NCBI GenBank assembly: GCA_027627225.1
Contig: CM051038.1
Coordinates: 45,036,843-45,100,842 of the forward strand
DNA length: 64,000 nucleotides
Direction: 5' to 3'
Origin: Congeria kusceri
Taxonomy: Eukaryota > Mollusca > Bivalvia > Myida > Dreissenidae
The notes under the pieces were generated by a model. It did not search any database, had not been told where the DNA came from, and saw only the letters and a list, made by a program, of their open reading frames with translations. A program made the translations under genes and the position numbers. Of the stretch, positions 20,952 to 31,881 are shown in pieces. Position 1 is the stretch's first letter. Every line of letters starts with the position of its first letter.

Positions 20952-21881
20952 ATGTTACTAACATACCCTTATGGAAGTTTTGTTGGACGTGAAAAGACGA
21001 AAATAATGTTATTAGAGCAGTATGTTGTTCCCGTAATCTGTATAGCTGGTATTCTTGGCAATATTTTGTCTACCGTTACGTTTCTGCGACGTCCTCTGTG
21101 AACGATGCTCTGCGCTTTCTACCTGGAAGTGCGAGGCGTCAGTGACAGTGGCTTCCTCATCAGTTTGATGCTGACTTGGATATCCAGTACGTTCTCTCTA
21201 CGTCTTAGTCTCGTTGATGGGATGTGCAAAAACATAATTTTCGTCACGTACGTCTGTTCGTTTCTGTCCGTGTGGCTGTCAGTTGCGGTAACGTTCGTAA
21301 ATTATCTTTTTATAGCTTACCCAGTTCTTTCAAAGAGGTTATGTAACTCTGGTAACACTGGCCTCACAACTTGCGTGATTGTCGTGATTGCTGTACTTAA
21401 ATACCTGCCTTCAATAAGGGTACCTCGGAACAGTTGTTCGAACAGCAGCACAGTATAACTTTTAACATTAGCTTTGGTTCACGTCGACTCGTTTTTTACC
21501 TTAATATTGCCTACTGTTGTAATGTTTTTCCTGTCAACAAGCGTGCTAAATAAGGTGTTATCTATATCGCGCATGCGCAAACAGTATTTGAACTTTACAG
21601 GCGATAGGAATGCGATAGGAATGCGTCAGCCATGAAACCATTTGTTCCAGTAGTAAGGATTACCCAACTGTTAACAACGGTCACAATCATTCTTTGTGCT
21701 GAATGTACCGGACCATTCGTTGAGGTATCACAGGATGGTGCAACAGCTTGGACAGGATGACAAAAACGAAAACGTAACTATTCATACATTATTCCAATTA
21801 ATGTTTTATATGAGTTTCTCGATAAATGTTGTGTTGCTCCTCAGGTATTGTTTGATGTTTCGTCGATTATTAAATCTGTAA
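20952..21881 (+). pseudogene. Rhodopsin-class GPCR pseudogene (FMRFamide-receptor-like)
   Basis: From ATG 20952 the frame reads through TM1 (AGILGN, the conserved GN) and RRPL. After an in-frame TGA at 21099 it continues through TM2 (VSDSGFLISL) and TM3 (starting C.NIIFV, ending FVNYLFIAYP in place of the usual D/E-R-Y) into TM4. After a TAA at 21456 TM5 follows (FFTLILPTVV, conserved Pro) and RMRKQY. An 11-base tandem duplication at ~21601-21622 shifts the frame into TM6 (RITQLLTTVTII). A further shift at ~21695 leads to LNVPDHSLRYH and TM7 (MFYMSFSINVV, then FRRLL). It is intronless, as many invertebrate peptide receptors are. The match is closest to what I know of mollusc FMRFamide-type receptors. 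Four lesions make it non-functional as it stands. Confidence 0.8.
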
Positions 21882-22134
21882 TGAAGAAATATCCACACGA
21901 ACGTTATCTGTTCAAACGGAGTCAGTGCAGTTGGTGCAGAGAAACACATAACTGGTAAAATGTAATGTATCTTACCTAAACACGTATATATGTACTCTAT
22001 GTTGATTTTGCTTTGTTGTTTGTTTTTGTAAAATATAGAATAACATTTTATTTTGGAAAGCCCATTAGTTTGTTTCCGTGTTTTTGAAGCGTCCTTTGCA
22101 CGACTAAATGTTTTTGCCAGTTGTGCAAGGCACA

Positions 22135-23880
22135 AAACGGCCTTTTAATTTAAACAAGAAATAAATACTAGGTGTCTGCTTTAATTCTCCAAATTAGGAA
22201 TATAAATGAATCGTCCGGTTTGAATTTAAATAAGATATATGTCCAGCATGTTTGGTTTTATACACGATTATGTACAGTCCGTAAAAATGCATGTGAGAAC
22301 CGTTATAAACATGGACTAATCGATACAGGTAAAGTAAACGATTAAAACTGCAGACGAAAACAGCGTTTTTGTAAACGTAAAACCATGATTCCGCCTATTT
22401 ACAATAAATGGTTTATCCACTCATTATCAACAAAATTTAAACCGACTATACATATCCGTTGTATGCCTTACTAAACAAATAAGTACGACACACAATACCC
22501 ACATAATAAAATATTGCATGCTTCAATCATATCATTATCCTAACATTTCATTAAATTATAGTACTTTTATATTGACACAAAACTAATGCGGTTTGTTACA
22601 GAAATTATCTAATAAAAATATTCAACAACTAAAATATACAACGGACAGAGAGCAACAAAGAAATAAATGCGTAAACAGTAATTAATATGTTGTTGCAACA
22701 ATACGTACACAGCTAAGTACTGCGTAAGTACGTGCGAAGTTGTTCACGCACATTGATAAAATATTGTAAATAGTTCTGGCTAGATATCTGGCCGTGTCAA
22801 AACCAATATGTGTACAACGATCATGCTCTCCAGTATCGTATCGTGCGTATTAAATAGTTTTTAGCTCAAACAATATTGAGATATTGACCCGAGACTGATC
22901 TTGAAGTCTGGGATAAATTTAGAAATTAATTCTACGGAGCATCTGATTAGTTTGTCCGCTAAATAGGTAGGCTTTGGACTAAATTGCTTTTTTCATCTTG
23001 GATACGAATATAAAAACGGTAACTCAAACGCAATAGATTGTATTCATTGACATCGCTGGAAACCGCAAATTTCTTGCTCAACACCGATGTCAATTGCACG
23101 TTAAAGTACTTAAATAATATTAATGGTATATGAAAACTTGCTTATTGTGTACTGTGTTCTTAATAATCAAAATTTCCATCAGTATCCAAACTTAATACGC
23201 ATTTATCATCCGTATGCAGAACACATGTTGAATAATCAGTTCTGATCAGCTTTGCGCGCTTGGCCGATTCTTTGTCAGGATTTTATTCATTCGGAACTAC
23301 TCGTTTTGGATTTGTACTATTTTGATTACATATTGAGCAGGTCATATGGAGGTCAAAAATTTGGTTAGACTGCTACAGCGAAAAATAATCCTTAATAGTT
23401 TAATCAAAATATATCATAGTCTTCTGTGAGTCGAAATGCATCAACAAAAATCCAAGCCAGTTCTTTCTATACAGACCGGTCATCCTTAAGGACTTGACTA
23501 TGTAGAACCAGCAAAGTTCGACACATTCGTTAGACCGTGTACACTGACCATGTCAGTTAATTCAAGTCATCATCTTTGTTTGACAAACTAATGCGGGTTT
23601 TTTGAAACAATAGTTTTGCAAGCTTATATTGCACGAAAGTTTGTAGAAAAGGCATACGCGTATCTGTTTTGCGTATAGGTAATTGGTGAATTACCTAAGT
23701 GCCGGACTGAAAAATTGGCGACAAGTTATTCTTAATTGTTAACTGGAAGCATTGTTTTATTGACCGAAAATGATTTCACAACTTCAGCTGCATCATCAGT
23801 GTTATAGCTCACATTAAGGAATCTTTAGTGAGGTAAATTCGCATTTGTATATACACAATTTGTGGACAGCCCAGAAAGCA
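22135..23880. other. AT-rich, no gene seen
   Basis: I find no coding signature and no clear repeat boundary in this stretch. Confidence 0.4.
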
Positions 23881-23884
23881 AGTA

Positions 23885-24810
23885 TAAAAAACAAACATGG
23901 TCAATTTAAAACATTAGGGTCATCACTTTGAATTGATCAATGCTGTATTTTATAAACGAAAATACATTTTTCAATAAGAGTGTTGTTGTTGTCATTTAAA
24001 TGTATAAATTTCGTGAAAGCTGGTCAAACGGGTATTTTGTAACGTAAATAGTTTGGCAATCTAACATCCCACGAAAAATTGCAGGACAGTCATTTTAACC
24101 TGAATACGTATATTGTTCTTTTGCACGTGTCGCTAATTATAAGGAGTAGGCGATGAACTGTAATATCCTTTTGAGAATGTTAAAATATTTACTTGTGTCA
24201 GTAACGTTGTTTTTACCATTCCTCTTTATTTCATAAAATATACATTGTCAAGCTTGCACATTATTCAAATATCTTGTAAAACATGTATCTTTACCAAAGC
24301 TATTCTCTTTATTAGCACATTTTGAGAACCAGACTTTCCCAATTATTTTAATTATGCGTCTAATGTCGTCCACAATTAGATTACAAATACTTTTAGAGCA
24401 GTAATGCAACTAATTAAGCGAATATGCGACAGTCAAGTCTGTTGTATATATTATTTTCAATACAAAATGTTACTTTGTTAAAAGAGCAAAACTCTTTTAG
24501 TTTTGTCAAGTGCGATTTTATTAAGTGTGTTGCAAGGACTTTGGTAAATTTACACACACAAATATATGTACAGTTTAAATATTGCAATGATATGTGCATA
24601 TTTGTTAGCTCCAATACTGGTATAAAATTGGCCAACATGTATGACTCTTTGTAGTTATTGTTCGAGGTTCGAAGGTAAATATCTCATAAGCAGCAACATA
24701 AATTGTGGGGCGAATAACTTTTAAATGATTACAAGAATATATATTTCGCACTTAAACAAATATGATCTCAGCAAAATTGCACACAAGTATATTGTTGTGG
24801 TTTGACCGTT
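23885..24810. repeat. Dispersed repeat segment, copy 1
   Basis: Blocks such as catcccacgaaaaattgc, tataaggag and ccagactttcccaatt, then acaattagattacaaatac, recur in the same order near 29110-29870. The first part also recurs near 37890-38240. The copies are well diverged, so this is an old repeat or segmental duplication with no coding sense visible. Confidence 0.5.
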
Positions 24811-25324
24811 TAATTTTCAGTGAACAATAAATTAGAAAAAAAAAGCAACAACATAGTTTTGTTTTACTAGTCGATAGATGGTAGAGTCGTAAAGAGAACA
24901 TTTTTTCAAATGATTTAATAGTATATACCAAACACATAACTTTACAATACGACAGTTTTAGTGATTTACTTTACATTCTGTGAATATTAAATGCCGAAAA
25001 GATAAACAATTATAATGGTTCTTAAACATGTTTCACGCGATAAATGAAATAAAAAGACTAAATTGTTTATATGATAGAAACGATAGCAGTATGGAATAAA
25101 CACGTGTATCGTTATTGCTTTATTCGTCGACAAGAAAAATAATTATACAATAATTGCCTCACAGGGTTCACAATAAATTATTCAGACTACGTTTTCATTA
25201 ATGTAGCAGACCCAATAACCATTTTATAGTACTGTTGTATTCCACTTATGTAAAGGCGATTTGAGAATAAACTGGATTGAAACGTCTGCGAACTAAAACA
25301 AAGTAACGAACATATATATAATTT

Positions 25325-25540
25325 ACTTAGCGTGGTATAGGCCACCAGTGAAGTGATTTTCGTATAACAGTAATGGATTCATCCTTCGAAGTATTCAGGT
25401 CAACTCTTGTTGTGTAGTTTTGAACGTTTTGAAGCTTTTCTATTTGATAGGCAGTGAGGCCAGCAAAAAGGCCACTGCAGAAATCAAGGTGCGAATGAAT
25501 AAGTCTGTGTTCTAAACCGTCTTGATTTTTGTGAATCACT
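25325..25540 (-). pseudogene. LINE reverse-transcriptase fragment
   Basis: The minus-strand frame reads HSHLDFCSGLFAGL, YQIEKLQNVQN and KSLHWWPI. This is the well-known block after the RT palm in CR1/Jockey-type non-LTR elements (usually RLDYCNSLLYGLP...LQRVQNAAARL...LHWLPV). Only ~70 residues remain, bounded by stops. Confidence 0.8.
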
Positions 25541-25559
25541 TAGAACTGAACTGTGTGTG

Positions 25560-27270
25560 ACTAGCAGTATAATGTTGTCTGTTTGACACCCTCGTAAGAA
25601 GTGTGCCCTGACCATCACAGTTCATCCAAGTTATCAACAGTGTTTAACATACTCTACTGCAGTTTTATTTAATGCATATACGCATATGCGTTTGTGTGTA
25701 GGAAATTGGAAATACACATTAAGTGCCACTTTTGATATATGTTTTCTATGTCCACTATATATTGAAATTTGTAAGTAGATATTGTTGCAAATATTTTCTC
25801 AATGAAGATAGTAAGGCATACCAAATTGAGAAAGAAATCGGTAATCGCAGAGTGTCAAACGATGGAACAATAGAGATACATTTACATGCATTTTTCGTAT
25901 TTTCCCAAAGTGCTCTTGTAAACTTTTTCCACTTAGAAACTTTGAGCATGCAATGAATGGAAATGAAATACAGTTTAGTCCAACCAATCAAGACCTTTTC
26001 GGCTTAAACGGCCTGGCTCAATGAGTAATATTTAAAACGTTACAAACAAGAAAAAACTAATAAAATGCATGAACTTTAATCATGTGTTTTACATAGGATA
26101 AAGTGTCTATGTTCACACAAGTAACATGTAAGTAACAAAAACTGATAACTTTGTGATGTACCTAAGGTTTAAATTTGACAGATGTTTGGTCGATTATTGA
26201 AGACATGTTCGTGTAATTTGAAGTTTTAAATGCAATTCAATAAAGCGGATTCGATGTGTAATCTAAATATTTAAGAATAATGTATTTAATAGTGTAAGTA
26301 ACAAAGATACGCACAAGACTCTGTGCATAAATAATTCTACACAATCAGTACTTTATGTACAGACCCGTCGTGCTTGAGAGCTGATTCAATGAAGCGAACT
26401 AAAGTAAAGATAAATTGCACGTTAAGCTGCTGATACTATATATGTATATGTTACTTATTAAATACGCCAATTCAACTATGTTAAGATACACTTTCAGGGC
26501 ATGCTCATCCTCAGAATGTCTTGTCATATCCTTCACAAAAGCCGTTCGTCTTTTATTACTTTTTGAGATGCACAATATTTCAGTATTTTATATTCATGTC
26601 TATAATGACTCTCACAATTAGAGTAAAAACTACTTAAAGTAAGGTAATATAACTAAATGTATTAAAAATACGCGAAAAGTGCGCCGGTTATTGGTGATAT
26701 TTTTTAACATAAAAATGTACGTTCGTTAAAGAACGAAATGCTAGCGAACATGGTTATGTATTTGTGTATAGTGCGATCGTATCAAGTTTGTTGCGATGAT
26801 ATTTCTATATTTATAGTTCATATGCACTCTTTAGGATATGTATATATTTGTTCACATCAATACCTTAAAGGAGAAAAGCAAACCATAAATAACACATATG
26901 ATTTTGGAGCTAAGGACCTCTTTAACCGACCAAAATGGAAGTCTTAGAGTCATAGGGAGAACATTTAATTTTCACAGCTATTTCATTATAACAAAAACTT
27001 TTTAAGTAAATTTTTTAAACAAATGCTACCAACGTTAACAGGACTTCTTTGACGGCAAGCTTCACATTTTATGAAAACAGAATCTCATAAATTGGTGATC
27101 AAACATTTTTCATGAAAAACATACATAATACGAATGATTTAGCGCTGTCGGGTAACATTAATCGATATACGCTTTGAAAACTTGGAATATTATTTTAAAG
27201 AATTGAAACATTTGCTAATTAAATTGCTTTTTTTTTATTTACACGTGCCTGTAGTTTGATAATGTAAGGA
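25560..27270. other. AT-rich, no gene seen
   Basis: The open frames here have no protein-like composition, and no bounded repeat was recognised. Confidence 0.4.
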
Positions 27271-27279
27271 CCAACATTT

Positions 27280-27528
27280 TGGTTCTGTGCGTTTAACCCA
27301 ATTAGCCAAATCTGTGCGTGTAACCCAATTATCAAAATCTGTGCGTGTAACCCAATTATCAAAATCTGTGTGTGTAACCCAATTATGAAAATCTGTGCGT
27401 GTAACCCAATTATCAAAATATGTGCGTGTAACCCAATTATCAAAATATGTGCGTGTAACCCAATTATCAAAATCTGTGCGTGTAACCCAATTACCCAAAT
27501 CTGTGCGTGTAACCCAATTATCCAAATA
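27280..27528. repeat. 27-bp minisatellite, ~9 copies
   Basis: Units of the form gtgtaacccaattatcaaaa followed by tctgtgc repeat at 27-base spacing with scattered substitutions. Open frames on the minus strand are by-products of the 9-codon period. Confidence 0.92.
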
Positions 27529-27635
27529 GTTAAAATGACTATTCCCTGAGAAGTGACACCTTCGCAGATATTTTCATTTTGTTTGTCATCACGTATCACT
27601 TACATAACGTTAAAAATTAACTACGATAATTGTAA

Positions 27636-27712
27636 GTCTGAACGGCCGAGTGGTTAGCGCGACATATTTGTGATCCCGACGGTCGTAGGTTCCAGACCCG
27701 TCGACGACAATT
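27636..27712 (+). repeat. tRNA-derived SINE-like sequence (Leu/Ser-type A box)
   Basis: ACGGCCGAGTGGTTAGCGCG is a strong A box and D arm of the Leu/Ser type. GGTTCCAGACC, ~35 bases later, is an altered B box. The acceptor stem is not convincing, and T-rich sequence follows. Confidence 0.5.
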
Positions 27713-27839
27713 CAATTATTTTAATTAGTATTTTAATTTATTGTGGTACGTAGTATAATGATTTTTATTTGTGTAATAACACATTGATTTAGTTTAACCT
27801 ATTTATTTTAGCTCGATTGCATCGAAAGCCTAAGGCTTA

Positions 27840-27975
27840 TAGAGACACTCTCGAGTCCGTTTCCTGGGTAGAACAAGTACTTGGTGTCTTTGGAGGAGAT
27901 CTTGAGAACAATCCCAGTGTGGTTCGAACCCGGTACCTCCAGATCGCTAGGCGGACACCAAGCGATTTAATGTTT
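27840..27975 (-). repeat. tRNA-derived SINE, minus strand
   Basis: On the minus strand TGGTGTCCGCCTAGCGATCT, then GGAGGTACCGGGTTCGAACC, is an A-box/B-box pair of the type I know from mollusc and other lophotrochozoan SINEs. It is followed by the SINE body gagaacaatcccagtg and ctcgagagtgtc (plus-strand views). Confidence 0.65.
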
Positions 27976-28039
27976 AGAGGAAGGACATAACATGACATTT
28001 TTATAAGTACGAACATCTGCGAATAAGTCATTTTAAGCT

Positions 28040-28490
28040 AAACATGAGTTTCTCTGCCTCAGATGCGGCTTAGGTGTCATAAGTTTATACTTTCTTCAAT
28101 ATTCACTTTAGGAGTATTTTTAAGGCATAATCTTCGTGACGTAAAAATCTTAAATAATGCCTTGCGCAATTTATATTTAGTTAAGGCATAGTCGTAGGCG
28201 TAGACATAGGCAATTTATATTTAGCTACGTTATAGATGTCTTCAATTAGCAACTTGCCTGACAATCGGCTTAATCACCCAGTTTGTTAGTGATTTTATAG
28301 CAAAACATTAATGTGGTAAACATGGTTTATAATACGTTTTATTCATGTATAGTTCTTTACTTTAATGCATTTGCATTTTAATAAGCTATATTGTTTAAGT
28401 TTGAAGAAATACGCCAAGAAGAGAAAAACGGGTTTCATCGTCCAGAAGTGTTTCATTTGTAAATTTCAATTTGGTTAATATTGTAAAGTG
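28040..28490. other. AT-rich, no gene seen
   Basis: Contains a short direct repetition of caatttatatttagtta/c near 28168 and 28210, and nothing else that I can support. Confidence 0.4.
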
Positions 28491-28493
28491 TTT

Positions 28494-28563
28494 AATTAGT
28501 TGAATTCATATTGGCCCTGCTTATTGAAGCCCAATAACAAGGCCAATATGAATTCAACTAATT
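28494..28563. repeat. Perfect 23-bp foldback
   Basis: Arms 28494-28516 and 28541-28563 are exact reverse complements (core ttgaattcatattggcc), with a 24-base spacer. The ggccaatatg motif recurs singly near 28860-28890. Confidence 0.92.
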
Positions 28564-29079
28564 ATTGAAAATGTTATTATTAATTATCTTTATAATATTA
28601 TGTAGCATCTTTCAGTTTGAATAGTACAAGTATCAAAACAGAAGGTAAAATGTTCGCGTTAAAAACTTTTGTGTATGCTAACTCAACTTCCGGAACATAA
28701 TAGTTGCTAAATGTTAACGTCGCAAAAGGATATAACACCACCAGTCGATATGCACTGTTATTACTTCACTGTATAATATAAAACGATAATGTGGTCAGTT
28801 TGCTCTTTTGATACAATGTCAACCTCGTCAATAAAAAAAAAATCAATACGGAAAAAACACGGCCAATATGCAAAAAAGCGGCCAATACGAGATTGGGGCA
28901 TTCAAGATTCAGGATTAGCTCGGCCTTATACGAAATAAGATTTTGGCAAGTTTTTGGACGCCATTTTGAAAACGTTAAGCATATTTTGCACTTTGTATTT
29001 GTTACTTAAAGTTCGAAATGTAGCACTCCCAGGTTTGCCGAGGTACTAATGTCAATAAACGAAAGCGCAGGGCTGGAAT

Positions 29080-29880
29080 AACAGCGTAAATTAATTCTTA
29101 ATTGTTGACTGAATTGTTAATCTTACAACTCACGAAATTATTCACGAATGTCATTTTGACCTGTATATGTATATTATAGCTCTTTCGCATATGTTAACTA
29201 TAAGGAGATGATGATAAAAAGTAACATCCTTTCGAGAAGTTGTTAAATATGAACAGGTCGTGTCAGTTAGGTTGCTTTTACCACGATTGCTCTATATTTC
29301 ATGAAAGTTGAAGGCGAGCTCGTTATTGGAATATCATGAAATTAGCAAAGCCATTGTTATTGTGATCCAGACGTTCCCAGTTTTTTTAGTCCCATTGTTT
29401 CTGATGTTTGTCACAATTAAATTACAAATACGGTCTTGTCTCTTACTTAAATAATATATAGTATGTACAGTAATTGGCGTTTTGAGATTGTCAATTTCAT
29501 TTTCCAACGCAAGATAAACTTTGTTTAAAGATAGAGAAAAAAAACTATTGTCTTGTATTTAGTGCAATCATGTCACCTATGTTGTGGTGACCTCGGTACA
29601 CTTGCACACAAAACTATTTGGATACTTGAATATAGTAAGATTAATTGCATATCTGATCACTCCAGTACTTGTTTTTGCCAAAATATATGTATTTGTGTAG
29701 TCATTTTCCGGAGAATTTGTTTAACAGTATATTTTACATACGCATCAGTATACACTCTCGATAAGAACTTTGAAATAATCACAGTGATATATTTCATTCC
29801 AAACACGAATATGATTTGCATAAGAATTGTGTAAAAAATATGATGTTCTTGTTTTGCCGTTTAATCTACAATGCTACAGC
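29080..29880. repeat. Dispersed repeat segment, copy 2
   Basis: Co-linear with 23885-24810: actcacgaaattattcacga, then tgtcattttgacctg, taaggag, ccagacgttccc, acaattaaattacaaatac, and tgttttgccgtttaat at the end. No coding sense. Confidence 0.5.
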
Positions 29881-29889
29881 CCTGAAGTG

Positions 29890-31880
29890 CAAAATATCAG
29901 AAAAAGAGTGTGTTTTTCTGTGATTATATATCTATAACCCTTCTGGATACAAAACTGTGTATAAAACAAATAGGCTAAACATGTGTTGCTTCATGAATTT
30001 CGGAAGACACAATAATTATTATTTCACAAATTATAATGGTACCAGTAATGTGTACCCGTGCAGATCTATAGTAAATGTTGTAATACATTTGCGTTACGAA
30101 GTCGCGTTTGAAGTTGTTTTGAATCCATTGTACCAACACAAGAGCATATATTCTAATTTGATATGTGTTTCTTGTCTTTCAAAAATATAGAGTCAAATTT
30201 TGTCTTGCAACGTCAATTAGGTTGTTTTCATTTACTTGGTGGGACCATGGATAAAAAGGTGTTTTCAAATTTGTGCAGAGCATACAGCTGATCTGATTAA
30301 ATGCATACAATTAAATTGACAAGCGGTTATTTACATCACGGAGCAATGCCAGAGTGCGAGCGTGTTAATGACAACCATTTCATAAATGGTAATGTACATT
30401 GGACTAAATGTGACGATCATGTACGCTTTCTACAATTATAATTTATATTATTTGTACCTCTTCATCTGTTTTAAAGCGTTTTAAAGAACAGCTGTAACAT
30501 TTATGACTATAATTATATAAATAAGGTGTATAAGTACCTATCATATAATTTATACAATTATGATCGATTTCTATATTAACTGTTCATTGTTAATTTTAGA
30601 CTGCTTGCTCGGAGTAGTACTGCCCTAAAAATATTGAATATATGAAATAATAGCACTGAACAAATACAGATAACAGTCGCCATAGGTATAGTTTGATAAC
30701 TCCAGCATATTTAATAAGAACACACCAACACGTGTATGATATGGAACTAATTTTAACAGCAGTAGATAACTCTTATTAGCAGCCCGAGGTCTTAATATAT
30801 TGTAAGTGACCAATCGCCCAAAAAACCACAGCACATCACAAAAAAACATAACACACACATGAATAAAACTGGGGTCACCGCCTTGGAACGGTCAATGCAA
30901 AGCATTGGGGTTTAAACCGGTTTACGGGACCTCACACTTGGCCAAGAATTATGCACAAAACATTTAAGTGTCAGGGATAACAAGCCAATTAAAAAAAAGA
31001 AAAAATGCTAATATTATACATAAACAGAAAGATAAACTTGTCTAAAGTGCACTGCTTTAATATATTTTTTTAATATCCTAACTTAGTAAAAATTTACGTT
31101 ACCATGAAGATGGCCACCGTTAAAGAAAGTGTCTGTCAAAATTCCGTCAAATAATCCTATGTTCACAACAAATGGTATTAAAACGCCCAAAATATCAGAC
31201 TTACATCACACAATAATCTGTATGTTGTTTTCAGCATAGTCATCCAGAAGCTTGTATGTATAAACTGCCTCCTCCGTCTCATACTTGATGTTAAACCAAA
31301 GTGGATAACCCGGAACCTAAACAACAACAACTTTTTAACACCATGCAATGAAAGTGGATTTGCATGTGCAAAATTGTATATTTCAAACGTAGTCAAATTA
31401 TATTGTAATTTATTTAATATTTATAAAATTTTATATTGAAACATTTGAATATTAAAACCAGAATTATGAATAAATTATTTGTAAGATAGGTATTAATAAC
31501 ACAGTGCACAGTACAATTTAACAGACTTGTCAATATCATACTACATAGCAAAATGTACTTTTTAATTGTAACTAAGTAAGTGACCCAAGATATTAAGTTC
31601 GTTTAGAACCTTCAGAAACATTATAAATATACTTGTCGTTGAAGTCATTACGGAAAATAAACGATATCACTCCACTATATGAACATGAACATGCAGCTTT
31701 AATGTTAAGATGAAAGTTGTGTTGTAACAGTAAATGTTAATCTTGAGACTTGAATGATAAAACGTTAATGTTATATGTCACAGATTCTTGTATTAAACAG
31801 ACCAATATAACATTCCAGAATCAGAGAAACATCACTTAAGATTGATAAGAGTCATACTTGTGAAATTACGTTTCCAGTGT
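29890..31880. other. AT-rich with a short repeat near 30870-30960
   Basis: The stretch around ggggtcaccgccttggaacg and gggtttaaaccggtttacgg resembles a common mollusc interspersed repeat, but its limits are not visible. Otherwise I see nothing in this interval. Confidence 0.35.
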
Positions 31881-31881
31881 A

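Noticed and set aside
27219..27599. IGLHAQILI repeat protein
   Set aside because: Frame through the 27-bp minisatellite only.
27636..27712. Functional tRNA gene
   Set aside because: A and B boxes are present, but the acceptor and T stems do not pair properly and the B box is altered. A SINE head is the better reading. The same holds for 2205-2290 and 12430-12515.
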